The notes below the pieces were generated by a model that saw nothing but the letters and a program-made list of their open reading frames with translations, was not told the DNA's origin and did no database searches. A stretch of DNA of 64,000 bases from JALYXV01 sp963791545. Its GTDB lineage: Bacteria > Actinomycetota > Acidimicrobiia > Acidimicrobiales > Palsa-688. Positions 26,495-34,613 of the stretch are shown in pieces. Where the stretch lies: positions 372,001 through 436,000 of the forward strand of contig CAWBSR010000015.1 of NCBI GenBank assembly GCA_963791545.1, in the 5' to 3' direction. A program made the translations under genes and the position numbers. Numbering within the stretch: the first letter of the stretch is position 1; each line of letters opens with the position of its first letter.

Positions 26495-26803
26495 CTAGGG
26501 GCCCGGTGGCGGGGGGGGCCGGAAGGGGCGCAGCCAGGAGATCATGGCCTCGATGCCGTCGTCGCTGTCGAGGTCGTGGGCGTCCAGCCACGCCTTGGCG
26601 GCGCCAGGGGTGAGCCGGTCATAGGCCAGGGCAAACAGCAGCATTATCAGGGCCTGGCGGCGGCGGGTCGGGAGTTCGACCACGACATCGCTCAGCCGGG
26701 CGACGAAGTCGTCCCAACGGTCGGCCCGCAGGACCGCCCACCGCTCGCCGTCGCACACCTCAGCGATGAACGTGGCGAGGGGGTCCGGTTTCGAGAGGGT
26801 CAT
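26495..26803 (-). CDS. Small hypothetical protein coupled to an anti-sigma-like ATPase
   Basis: A 102-residue protein, helical, ending in a run of prolines. Its ATG overlaps the stop of the upstream ATPase gene (ATGA at 26800-26803), so it is probably co-translated with it. It has no motif I recognise. By position it might modulate or bind the ATPase, but that is inference only. Confidence 0.6.
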   Translation of the reverse strand: MTLSKPDPLATFIAEVCDGERWAVLRADRWDDFVARLSDVVVELPTRRRQALIMLLFALAYDRLTPGAAKAWLDAHDLDSDDGIEAMISWLRPFRPPPPPGP

Positions 26804-27228
26804 TGCCGATCGGGCAGAGTGTCGTCCCTGCCCGCTGGCGGGTGGCGGCGCCAGACCGGGAATTCGAACCACACCGCCTTACCCCGATCAGTTGGGGTCG
26901 AGCCCCACCGAGCCGCCAGCGCCTCGACCAGCTGCAGCCCCCGTCCGCCCATGGCCTCGGTGTTCAGCGCCTGGATGGTGGGGCGGGCCGGGACGGGGTC
27001 CTCGACCGAAACCCGTACCACGCCTTGGAGGAGCGACACGTCAATCTGCATGGCCAACACGCCGGCCGCGTGGCGTACCGCGTTGGTGACGATTTCCGAG
27101 GTGAGCAGGGCGCCGGCGTCCTCGGGGTCGTCGCAGTCCCAGAGCTCGAGGACGGTTCGGACCAGGGCGCGGGCGGTACCCACTACTTCGGGTCCCGTGT
27201 CCGCCTGCAGCCGCACGCTGAACTCCAC
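26800..27228 (-). CDS. RsbW-like ATP-binding protein
   Basis: A 142-residue protein with a histidine-kinase-type ATPase fold. The N box is SEIVTNAVRHA and the G box GGRGLQLVEALA, with the closing strand AVWFEFPV. It is the size of stand-alone anti-sigma kinases that phosphorylate anti-anti-sigma factors. It could work with the SpoIIE-type phosphatase at 9238-11478, which would oppose it. No sigma factor gene is adjacent, so the pathway is open. Confidence 0.85.
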   Translation of the reverse strand: MEFSVRLQADTGPEVVGTARALVRTVLELWDCDDPEDAGALLTSEIVTNAVRHAAGVLAMQIDVSLLQGVVRVSVEDPVPARPTIQALNTEAMGGRGLQLVEALAARWGSTPTDRGKAVWFEFPVWRRHPPAGRDDTLPDRQ

Positions 27229-27634
27229 TCCGCCACCGTCCCCGCGTGAGAGGTCCTATCCTGCCCGTACCCGCCGGGCGGGGGCGCCAACCGTGACCGG
27301 CGGCGCAAATGGTGCAAAAGTATCTACTGCCCGGGTTGAGCGGTCGCCGGCTGAGCGCCACCCAGCTTTGCGGTACGGCCACGACTCGGACGGAACGGCC
27401 GGCCCGGGTGCACCGCGAGGAAGGCGCCCCTTCCAAAGCTCTGGCCACGCCCGACCGAGGCCCCGCAAGGTGCGTGGCCGCCCCTGTTGGACCGCATCGA
27501 GTTCGGTACGAGCACCTCCGGGCGCCTGTGAGATGAGCAACAGAAAACTTGAGTAGGGTCTTGTCAAGTCACCGGATCGCGTGGCAAAATGGTGGTGGCG
27601 AAGTTCGGAGTAGCCGGATAGGAGGAAACCCACG
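27229..27634. other. Gene-free region before hsp20
   Basis: Between the divergent ATPase gene and hsp20 I see no supported gene. The right part (27548-27600) holds the hsp20 promoter and an HspR-type operator. A frame of 75 codons at 27309-27536 has no ribosome site and no recognisable product. Confidence 0.6.
27548..27590 (+). promoter_or_regulatory. HAIR (HspR) operator and hsp20 promoter
   Basis: CTTGAGT (27548-27554), seven bases, then TGTCAAG (27562-27568) fits the HspR-associated inverted repeat CTTGAGT-N7-ACTCAAG at 12 of 14 positions. It overlaps a -35-like TTGTCA (27561-27566) that is 18 bases from a -10-like CAAAAT (27585-27590). HspR binding here would block RNA polymerase until heat stress, as in other actinobacterial heat-shock operons. 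hspR itself is not in the window. Confidence 0.7.
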
Positions 27635-28084
27635 ATGCTCATGCGTTTCGATCCGTTCCGCGAGTTGGACAGGATCACCCAGACCCTTGACCGCCCCCAG
27701 CTTCCCCTGTTGGCCATGGACGCCTACCGCCACGGGGAGGAGTTCATCGTGCTGTTCGATCTGCCCGGTGCCCGGCCGGACTCCATCGCATTGTCGGTGG
27801 AGAAGAACGTGCTGACCGTGCGCGCCGATAGGAGCGCTACACCAGGCGACGGCGACGAGGTTGTGGTCGCCGAGAGGCCGCAGGGCAGTTTCAGTCGCCA
27901 GTTGTTCCTAGGCGAAAGCCTGGACCCCGACCGGATCCAGGCCGCCTACGAGAACGGTGTCCTGACCTTGACCATCCCCGTCGCGGAGCGAGCCAAGCCC
28001 CGGCAGATCCGCATCGACACCGCCAATGGCGGCCCCAAGTCCGTCGATGCCAACAGCACGCGAACGGTGTCCTCAGGGGTGTAA
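27635..28084 (+). CDS. hsp20: Small heat-shock protein Hsp20/alpha-crystallin
   Basis: A 149-residue ATP-independent chaperone that holds unfolding proteins. The N-terminus (MRFDPFRELDRI) and the alpha-crystallin domain (about 28-125) are typical; landmarks are DLPGARPDSIALSVEKNVLTV and the closing ENGVLTLTIPV, which contains the GVLT signature. AGGAGG lies eight bases before the ATG. Regulation by HspR is likely from the HAIR element 67 bases upstream. Confidence 0.95.
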   Translation: MLMRFDPFRELDRITQTLDRPQLPLLAMDAYRHGEEFIVLFDLPGARPDSIALSVEKNVLTVRADRSATPGDGDEVVVAERPQGSFSRQLFLGESLDPDRIQAAYENGVLTLTIPVAERAKPRQIRIDTANGGPKSVDANSTRTVSSGV

Positions 28085-28114
28085 GGGGAGTCCACCGGCA
28101 CGGAGGACAATGTC

Positions 28115-28143
28115 TTGACAGCCACCGGCGAGTTCAGTAAATA
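28115..28143 (+). promoter_or_regulatory. Orphan sigma-70-like promoter
   Basis: A perfect -35 TTGACA (28115-28120) is 17 bases from TAAATA (28138-28143). The stretch downstream has no normal-sized gene on this strand and runs into a strong terminator at 28404. It may drive a small RNA or a tiny peptide. Confidence 0.45.
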
Positions 28144-28149
28144 ATTCGC

Positions 28150-28434
28150 CGCGGGTAGTAGAACCGGGTATGCGAGGAAGATCGGTCGACGGAAGGAGGT
28201 TTCCGGCGATGAGTGTCCGCTCGCTGGAGCGGTCACCGCCTTGACTTTGGGCAATCATTACCGAGGCCGGGACGGTTTCCACGCCACCACAACAGCGACC
28301 GTGGACGCGGCACTGGGATCGATGATCTGACCGCCGTGTGTCCTACGTCGCCCCGCACGACGGGGCCGGAATCGTTCTCCAACGCTAAAATCGAATAGCT
28401 GCCAAGTGGGGGGCCGGGTGCCGGCCCCCCACTT
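28150..28434 (+). ncRNA. Candidate small RNA or tiny-ORF transcript
   Basis: About 280 bases lie between a promoter-like element and an intrinsic terminator, with no gene longer than about 60 codons. An 11-codon frame (28209-28244, peptide MSVRSLERSPP) has an excellent GGAAGGAGG ribosome site, so the transcript may carry a micropeptide or leader. Expression is not shown by the sequence; read-through from hsp20 ending at the same terminator is the alternative. Confidence 0.35.
28404..28434. terminator. Intrinsic terminator, probably bidirectional
   Basis: A perfect 14-bp stem (28404-28417 with 28421-28434) closes a three-base loop GTG; the stem core is GGGGGGCCGG. Its ends are AAG/CTT, so short A and T runs occur on both strands. 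It lies between the hsp20 side and the convergent gene that ends at 28469, serving both. Confidence 0.85.
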
Positions 28435-28468
28435 TGCGTGCCGTCGCCCCCGGGGCCCGGGGGGTCGG

Positions 28469-30214
28469 CTATCCGAAGAACTGGTGCCAGATGTGGCCGT
28501 CGCTGCCGACGCCGAACAGGTCGATACGGTTGGCGGCCCAGGACACGGCGGCGGGAGTGGTCACGATGGTGGGGCCGCGGTTCTCCCATCCGTTCCAACG
28601 TTGGCCGTCCCACCAGGCGTGCCAGACGGCCCGGTCGGCGCCTTGGACGAACAGGTCGAGGCGGTTGGCGGCCCACGAGGCCACGGTGGGCGACGACGCC
28701 GAGGCGATCCCGGGGGGCGGGGCGCCGATCTCGCTGAGCCACGGCGTCCAGGTGCGGCCATTCCATTGTTGGTGCCAGATGTGGCCGTCGCTGCCCACGC
28801 CGAAGAGGTCGACGTGGTTGGGAGCCCAGGACGCGGCGGCGGGGCTGGAGGCGATGGTGGGGCCGCGGTTCTCCCATCCCTTCCAACGTTGGCCGTCCCA
28901 CCAGGCGTGCCAGATGGCGTGGTCGGCGCCTTGGACGAACAGGTCGAGGCGGTTGGCGGCCCACGAGGCCACGGTGGGCGCCGACCGGGGGGCGATCCCG
29001 GGGGGCGGGGCGCCGATCTCGTTGAGCCACGGCGTCCAGGTGCGGCCATTCCATTGTTGGTGGCGGATCTGGCCGAACGGGCCGACCGCGAACAGGTCGA
29101 TGTGGTCGGGGGCCCAGGATACGGCGGCGGGGCTGGAGGCGATTTTCGGGCCCCGGTTCTCCCAACCGTTCCAACGTTGGCCGTCCCACCAGGCGTGCCA
29201 GATGGCCTGGTCGGCGCCCTCGACGAACAGGTCGAGGCGGTTGGGGGCCCACGAGGCCACGGTGGGCGACGACCCCGAGGCGATCCCTGGGGGTGGAACG
29301 CCGATTTCGCTCAGCCAGGACGTCCACATGGGCGGCGGCGGCGGTGGCGGTAGGGGTGGCCGCGTGGCCCGGATGCAGCCGCCGGCCGCGTTGCTCCACA
29401 GCGGTTGCACGGCAAACCGGCCCTTGTCGGTGGTGATTTCACCGAGGTTGGTCCAGGCGCATTTGTCGGCGATCTCGAAGGCACTGGTATCGAACCAGGC
29501 GTTGAGCAGCGGGTCGGTGATGACCTCGGCCACTTCATGTCCGGCAATGATGCTGACCCCGTCCAGGCGCCCTGCCGTCCCGTTGACCGATCCCTGCCCG
29601 CAGCGGACGCCGGCGTCGGGCAGATAGGGAAAATTGGTGTAGGCGACATCCGGCCGTGCGGCCAGCGGACCGTGGTAGGCGCAATAGGACTTGTTGAACC
29701 CCGACGTCGAATGACCCGACGGGGTGGCCACCAGCATGTTGATGTTCACCGAGGTGCCCAGCCCGAAGTGGTTGGCGGCGGCCACCGCCTCGTCTTGTAT
29801 CTGCATATCGCTCGGCTGGGCCGGTATCGGGGTGGCGTCCGACCAGGCCCCGCCGTAGAGGCCCGGCGGGTCGCCGCCGCCGTACTCGGTCACCGCGCCG
29901 AGCCACGCCGTCCCCCCGAGCGAAGACAGAAAGTTGGTGAGATAGGGCGCCTCCCCGGCGGGATCGGCGGTCCACCCCCAGAACACCACGAACACCCGGG
30001 GGGCGTTTTGTACCGGTCCGCCGTGAAAGGTCATCGCACCGCGAACGACGGCGTTGTTACTGATCGCCCGCCTTGGAGCCATGAGATGGGGGGACGGCAA
30101 GGTGGCCTTGACCCCGTCGTAGCGGCGAGGCACGTGGTGCCCGACGACAAGTACCGCTACCGCCGATGTCACCAACAGCACCGCCACTGCCAGCGCCAGG
30201 AATGGCACCCACAC
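28469..30214 (-). CDS. Exported HExxE-motif protein with C-terminal propeller-like repeats
   Basis: A 581-residue protein with an N-terminal hydrophobic anchor/signal (ALAVAVLLVTSAVAVLVVG). The first domain (about 55-285) contains AGHEVAEVITDP and later FEIADKCAW, a motif shared with the secreted protein at 61703-63943 and suggestive of a metal-binding hydrolase. After a proline run, residues about 295-581 hold six blade-like repeats of about 48 residues with motifs such as RLDLFVEGADQAIWHAWWDG and GWENRGP, like tectonin/PLL-type sugar-binding propellers. The function may be cell-wall or glycan related; this is inference. Confidence 0.75.
   Translation of the reverse strand: MWVPFLALAVAVLLVTSAVAVLVVGHHVPRRYDGVKATLPSPHLMAPRRAISNNAVVRGAMTFHGGPVQNAPRVFVVFWGWTADPAGEAPYLTNFLSSLGGTAWLGAVTEYGGGDPPGLYGGAWSDATPIPAQPSDMQIQDEAVAAANHFGLGTSVNINMLVATPSGHSTSGFNKSYCAYHGPLAARPDVAYTNFPYLPDAGVRCGQGSVNGTAGRLDGVSIIAGHEVAEVITDPLLNAWFDTSAFEIADKCAWTNLGEITTDKGRFAVQPLWSNAAGGCIRATRPPLPPPPPPPMWTSWLSEIGVPPPGIASGSSPTVASWAPNRLDLFVEGADQAIWHAWWDGQRWNGWENRGPKIASSPAAVSWAPDHIDLFAVGPFGQIRHQQWNGRTWTPWLNEIGAPPPGIAPRSAPTVASWAANRLDLFVQGADHAIWHAWWDGQRWKGWENRGPTIASSPAAASWAPNHVDLFGVGSDGHIWHQQWNGRTWTPWLSEIGAPPPGIASASSPTVASWAANRLDLFVQGADRAVWHAWWDGQRWNGWENRGPTIVTTPAAVSWAANRIDLFGVGSDGHIWHQFFG
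28555..29345 (-). repeat. 288-bp near-identical coding repeats
   Basis: Two-blade units of 288 bp (96 codons) recur inside the propeller gene, for example with the segment GGGGCCGCGGTTCTCCC starting near 28571 and 28859 and a diverged copy near 29147. The DNA identity is much higher than protein-level constraint requires, suggesting recent duplication or gene conversion. Confidence 0.85.
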
Positions 30215-30508
30215 CGTAACCCGACCTCCAGCTCGCGCTCGTCGCCCTGTGCCCGATGCCAGAACCGACCCCCCGATCCCCGCCGCCGTCTGACCGGAAC
30301 CCTACTTCCTTGGGGTTGGGCGTTCCGCCTCAGGTAGGCCGCCCATCCAGCTAAGGTCATTCGGGCCCACCGCCCGACCAACAACACGGCCGCCAACACG
30401 GAGTCACCGCCGGCGATCGACACCGCGGCTACCGATGCCACCGTTGTGCCGACGGACCACGCGGCTATGCTGACGGTGCCACCTGCACCGAGGCTCGGGA
30501 GGACACCA
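30215..30508. other. Intergenic region, left edge of the radical SAM cluster
   Basis: About 294 bases separate the divergent exported-protein gene from the first cluster gene. I see no gene or clear promoter pair; a GGGAGG ribosome site marks the right end. Confidence 0.5.
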
Positions 30509-30919
30509 ATGGGCGAGATCTTCAACGCGCTGGAGGTGCTTAACCGCACCATGAACCTTGGGCTGTCAAGCCACCAGCTCCTTGGCGCCGAGATGGGGTT
30601 CAAGTCGGCCTTGGCCATGCAAGGCAATCCCGACCCCACCCGGGCCCTGCCGACGGATGCCGTCGAGCTGGCGCAGGGGTACGAAGTGGTCGCGACGCTT
30701 CGCCCACGGGCCGAGAAGTTGTCGCTCGAGCAGCTGTCCACGTTTGCGCAGCAGGAGGTGAACAAGCCTCGGATCATGGTGGATGAGACGATGCTCACCG
30801 ACATCGGCACGGCGCTCCAAGCGACGTCAAACTTCAGCGAAACGATACATCGGGCGCCAAGCGCGGGTATCAGGACAATTGTCGAGGGACACGCTGGCTT
30901 GGCTGAGCCACAGGGCTGA
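30509..30919 (+). CDS. Unrecognised 136-residue protein at the head of the radical SAM cluster
   Basis: A 136-residue protein without cysteines, start fixed by GGGAGG eight bases before the ATG. It is helical (MGEIFNALEVLNRTMN; LSLEQLSTFAQQEV) with no signal peptide or motif I know. It stands 25 bases ahead of the nucleotidyltransferase gene and so probably belongs to the same transcript. It could be a small binding protein or, less likely given its length and composition, a precursor peptide for the radical SAM enzymes. Confidence 0.6.
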   Translation: MGEIFNALEVLNRTMNLGLSSHQLLGAEMGFKSALAMQGNPDPTRALPTDAVELAQGYEVVATLRPRAEKLSLEQLSTFAQQEVNKPRIMVDETMLTDIGTALQATSNFSETIHRAPSAGIRTIVEGHAGLAEPQG

Positions 30920-30944
30920 CGGCCACCATCTCGCGGATGGCGAG

Positions 30945-32114
30945 GTGGTAGGCACGGTTGCTGGACCTTCGGGCGCTGCGACCGCAGTAACGCTGGCCGA
31001 TCGGCTGCGTGCGTTCGAGACGCCGGACGACGTCTTGCGGTCTCGCTTGGCGATCGCCTCGCAGGTCACCGCAGATCTTCGAAGGACCGAGTCCGTGGTG
31101 GCGGCGATGGTTGTGGGATCAACGGCGTTGCGTCGGTGCTCCGTCCGTGCCGACCTCGACCTCGTCGTCATTGCGCCATCCCGGCCTTCGGAGCGTTTCG
31201 AGTCGCGCGCGATCGAGGGCGTGCAGGTGGAAATCGAGCGGCAAAGCGGGCACGAGGCGCTCATCGCCACGACCGGCAGCGGCTGGGTGTGGGAGTTGCG
31301 AACGGCGGCGCGCCTTGGCTGCAATGTTCCGGCTTTCGATTCGGGCGGGTGGGCGACGGACTTGACACGACGGGCCGCGGCGATGACGCCCTCGCCCGAC
31401 CGCTTTGAGGCATCGCTTCGTGAGACGTACGTGTTGCTCATCCAACTGGGCCACGATGATGGCGATCCGGCTCGCCGAATCGACGCCCTGCGAGGGTGCC
31501 TGGACAACCTGGCTCTCCTCGCGCTCCTCGAGCAGCCGCGCCGCTATCAAAAGGCGAAATGGGTGTTGGCTGACCTTCTTTATGCTGGCGAAGGAGCCCT
31601 CGTCGATGCGACCCTCGCCGCGTACGGCATACGGTCGGACGACGCGGCGTCGGCCCAGGAGGCCGCGGCCGGCGCCCGGGAACTCATCGAGCGCACGTAT
31701 GCCACCGCCACGCTGCCACCACACGAGGCGATACTCGCGATGGGTTACGCACCCGAACTGGCGCACGCCAGCTATGTCTCTCGGTGCCTCGAGGACGCAG
31801 GGGATCTCGCGGCATCCGGCCGGTTCGTCGAAGCCCAGTACGTCGCCAAGTTCGCGGCTCGGCTGGTGGCTGGAATCGCGGCGGGGTCCGGCCGTACCGG
31901 CCCGCACGGCGACCGCGGTGAACCCTGTGGCATTGTCGACGCTTTCGCTGCGGGCGGGTGTGGCACCGACTTGGGCGGTCGGTATCTCGCCTTGTTCGAG
32001 GACGGGCCAGAGGTCGTTCCAGCCCTTCGGGAGGCTGCGGTCATCGCGGCCGATGCCCGCTTGGCCGCCATGCGATCACGCGCCGATGGGTCGCACACGT
32101 TCCAGCCGGCATGA
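30945..32114 (+). CDS. Nucleotidyltransferase-fold protein
   Basis: About 389 residues. The motif VVGSTALRRCSVRADLDLVV (GS...DLD) is the catalytic core of MNT/KNT-type nucleotidyltransferases, which move an NMP onto a hydroxyl of a small molecule, protein or nucleic acid. The rest (about 120-385) is helical, with a HEPN/substrate-binding-like bundle. It overlaps the HD-domain gene by four bases (ATGA). The GTG at 30945 is an uncertain start; an ATG at 30783 would overlap the previous gene too far. Neighbouring enzymes suggest a small-molecule substrate. Confidence 0.7.
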   Translation: MVGTVAGPSGAATAVTLADRLRAFETPDDVLRSRLAIASQVTADLRRTESVVAAMVVGSTALRRCSVRADLDLVVIAPSRPSERFESRAIEGVQVEIERQSGHEALIATTGSGWVWELRTAARLGCNVPAFDSGGWATDLTRRAAAMTPSPDRFEASLRETYVLLIQLGHDDGDPARRIDALRGCLDNLALLALLEQPRRYQKAKWVLADLLYAGEGALVDATLAAYGIRSDDAASAQEAAAGARELIERTYATATLPPHEAILAMGYAPELAHASYVSRCLEDAGDLAASGRFVEAQYVAKFAARLVAGIAAGSGRTGPHGDRGEPCGIVDAFAAGGCGTDLGGRYLALFEDGPEVVPALREAAVIAADARLAAMRSRADGSHTFQPA

Positions 32115-33568
32115 TCGATCCCGAGGTTCGTGAGGCGGTTAGCTTGGGGGCCCCGGCGTATTCGCTCGCCCTCAAAAGGGTCGTGCGGACGATCAACGTG
32201 TGGTCTGACTGCAGGTATCCCCTCGTGCGGGCCGAAGTCGCAGTCATTTCCTCCTCGCCGTTCCAGCGCCTACACCGACTTCGGCAAATGGGTCTCGCCT
32301 TCCATGCCTGGGCCAACGCCGAGAACACCCGCGCCTCGCACAGCCTCGGCGTCGCCTACTGGAGCAGCCAGTATCTGGAGGCGCTGCGGCGAGTGCCCGA
32401 TGCCACGACCCAGGCTGGCCTCGAATGGGCTGACGCGTCGGTGGACGGACTGTCGGTCGCCGTGGTCCTGCGCCTCTTTGCGCTACTCCACGACATTGAC
32501 CTACTGCCTCTCGGCCACACGCTTCGGTACCAGTCCGGGTTGTTCGGCGAGGCGCCGGGTCGGCCGCGGCTGCGCGCCAGCATCGCCGCCATCAAGGCGC
32601 AGGTGGGGCACACATTCGACCAGGGGGCGACCGTCGCCGAACTGACCGCCTTCGAGCGCCATCTGGACGCGGCCGGAGACGCCCTGGCCGGGCAGGAGGA
32701 CTCGCGCTGCCGGCTGCCGGTTGAGATCGTGAACTCAGGCCTAGGCGCCGATCTGTTCGACTTCGCGCTACGGGACTCCTTCGCCATTGGGCGCCCCCAG
32801 GCAGTACACAGCGAACTGCTCGGGGCGCTGCGCCTGGTGGAGATCGAGGGCGGCTACGGTCTCGCGCTGGACGTCGGTGACGGCATCGACGACGCGGCGG
32901 CGGCCCGGCGGGTGGCAATGGCCGACGATCTCCATCGGGCCCGGTTCGATATTTTCGCGGCATCGGTGTTTCATCCCGTCAAGTTGGCGGCAGACGCCAT
33001 GCTCGACTTCGCCCTGCGAAGGCTGGGACCTGAGGCGTGCGCCGACCTGCTGCCAGAAGAGGCCCTGTTGTCGCTGGGCGACGACGAGTTCTTGGACCGT
33101 GTGGCGGGCGCAGAGGGTGCCGCCGCTTGGCGGATCGGCGCCGAATCGATCGCCGCCGCGCTCCAGGCGGGGCGGCTTCATGAGGAGGTGTGGCGTACTG
33201 AGGACCTGGCGGCGTTTCGCGGTCGTGCGGACGCGCCTCGGGCCCTCGCCCTTTCCCCGGAATGGCGCAACGAAGCGGAGGCGGCGCTGCTGGCGCGGCT
33301 GCCCTGGGCCGCGCCTGGCGATCTGATCGTCACCGTCTCGCCGCCGTCGATGCAGGCGAAGCCGGCCAATGCACGATTCGTCGGTCGGGGCGGGGAGGTG
33401 TTCACGCTCGCCGAGGCGTCGGCGCACGGCTTCGCCACCAAGGTCGACGAGACGACGGCACGCTACGACCGCCTGTGGTCGCTTCGCGTGTACCTCGCGC
33501 CCCGGCTGCGAAGCCGGTCAGGGGCCGTCGCCGCGGCGGCAGCCGCCACCTTCGGCATGGAAGGCTGA
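32111..33568 (+). CDS. HD-domain phosphohydrolase, dGTPase/SAMHD1-like
   Basis: A 485-residue protein. The segment FQRLHRLRQMGLAFHAW, then NTRASHSLGVAYW and LLHDIDLLPLGHTLRYQSGLF (residues about 50-145) match the HD phosphohydrolase pattern FQRLRxIxQLGLAxxVYPGAxHTRFxHSLGV...HDIGHxPFGH. Metal ligands H...HD are present although DIGH has become DIDLLPLGH. Such enzymes hydrolyse nucleotides or remove triphosphate from dNTPs. It is translationally coupled to the nucleotidyltransferase and six bases ahead of a radical SAM gene. In this context it may process a nucleotide-linked intermediate. Confidence 0.8.
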   Translation: MIDPEVREAVSLGAPAYSLALKRVVRTINVWSDCRYPLVRAEVAVISSSPFQRLHRLRQMGLAFHAWANAENTRASHSLGVAYWSSQYLEALRRVPDATTQAGLEWADASVDGLSVAVVLRLFALLHDIDLLPLGHTLRYQSGLFGEAPGRPRLRASIAAIKAQVGHTFDQGATVAELTAFERHLDAAGDALAGQEDSRCRLPVEIVNSGLGADLFDFALRDSFAIGRPQAVHSELLGALRLVEIEGGYGLALDVGDGIDDAAAARRVAMADDLHRARFDIFAASVFHPVKLAADAMLDFALRRLGPEACADLLPEEALLSLGDDEFLDRVAGAEGAAAWRIGAESIAAALQAGRLHEEVWRTEDLAAFRGRADAPRALALSPEWRNEAEAALLARLPWAAPGDLIVTVSPPSMQAKPANARFVGRGGEVFTLAEASAHGFATKVDETTARYDRLWSLRVYLAPRLRSRSGAVAAAAAATFGMEG

Positions 33569-33574
33569 ACGGGC

Positions 33575-34579
33575 GTGGCGACCCACTCGATCGTGCAGGA
33601 TGAGGATCAGTTCTGTGTCTACCGGTCCGTGGCGAGCCAGGGGACCCGGGTCCTGTGGGAGCTGACCAGCGCCTGCAATCTTAAGTGCGATTTCTGCCTG
33701 GTCGAGATGAAGCGCCGGCATCTGCCCGTCGACGCGGCCTTGGCGATTGCCGACCAGTTGGTCGCGGCCGGGGTGGACAAGGTGCTGCTCTCGGGCGGCG
33801 AGCCGCTGCTCTATCCCGGGGCCGAGGCGATCATGCGCCGGCTCAGCACCTCCGACGTTCTCGTCAAGCTGCTGACCAACGGCACGATCGAGCATCCGGG
33901 CGTGTTCGACCTGATCCGGGCGTCCGACTCGATCGAGGTCTCCCTGAGCCTGCCGACCGTCGATGCCATCGAAGCGGACCAGATTTTCGGGCAGCGCGAC
34001 ACCCTTGCCAAGATCACGGCCACGATAGAGGCGCTCCCGAAGGCTCGGCTGAACGTGATCTGCGCCGTTAGCCAGCTCAATGTGCACGCGGTCGAACAGG
34101 TCGTGGACTGGGTCGCGGCGGCCGGCGTGGCCTGTCTCAGCCTCACCGACATATTCAAGGACCCCAATTCACCGGCCCGGTTTCGTGAGGACTGCCGTGA
34201 TCTGCGGATCGACGACGATCAGAGGCGGTCGCTGTTGGAGCTGGTCGAGCGCAAGCGTTCGCAGTATCGCGGGCGCCTCGCCCTGCGCACGACGCAGTTC
34301 GTGCTACAACCGCACGAGCGCTGTATGGCAGGCCAAACGGTCTTTTACATCGACCCCGGGGGTGCCGTCATGCCGTGCACCGTCACGGACAACCGGCCTT
34401 GGCGCGACGCGGTGAAGAGCATGAGCGTGCGCGAGGCGATCGCGTTCTACCGTGCGACGCTGTCCACAGCGCCCCGCTCATCGTGCTCCGCCCGCCTGGG
34501 CACCGGGGACCCGGCTGGGGGGACGGCTGTCGGGGCATCTGTGGGGACATCGCAGCCCGTCGCCTGGGTGACGCGCTGA
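33575..34579 (+). CDS. Radical SAM enzyme 1 (paired paralogue)
   Basis: A 334-residue radical SAM enzyme from a GTG start. The cluster-binding motif is CNLKCDFC (residues about 34-41); SGGEPLLYPGAEAIMRR is the SAM-binding GGEP motif. A C-terminal region has CMAGQTVFYIDPGGAVMPC and a last SSCSA, which may hold an extra iron-sulfur cluster like a shortened SPASM domain. It is closely related to radical SAM 2 at 35981-36941 (nearly identical around CNLKCDFCLVEMKR and KVLLSGGEPLL). The last 30 residues have no counterpart there. Reaction unknown. Confidence 0.9.
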   Translation: MATHSIVQDEDQFCVYRSVASQGTRVLWELTSACNLKCDFCLVEMKRRHLPVDAALAIADQLVAAGVDKVLLSGGEPLLYPGAEAIMRRLSTSDVLVKLLTNGTIEHPGVFDLIRASDSIEVSLSLPTVDAIEADQIFGQRDTLAKITATIEALPKARLNVICAVSQLNVHAVEQVVDWVAAAGVACLSLTDIFKDPNSPARFREDCRDLRIDDDQRRSLLELVERKRSQYRGRLALRTTQFVLQPHERCMAGQTVFYIDPGGAVMPCTVTDNRPWRDAVKSMSVREAIAFYRATLSTAPRSSCSARLGTGDPAGGTAVGASVGTSQPVAWVTR

Positions 34580-34613
34580 TCCCGACGACATGGCGGCGAT
34601 CCGGAATGAGTTC

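Noticed and set aside
27309..27536. Possible 75-residue protein before hsp20
   Set aside because: No ribosome site or family signal; it overlaps likely regulatory sequence.
28406..29353. Long plus-strand frames over the propeller gene
   Set aside because: Their apparent internal repeats are only the complement of the propeller repeats.
30509..30919. Radical SAM precursor peptide
   Set aside because: At 136 residues with no Cys, no repeated core and a uniformly helical look, it lacks the features of a ribosomal peptide precursor; kept as an unknown protein.
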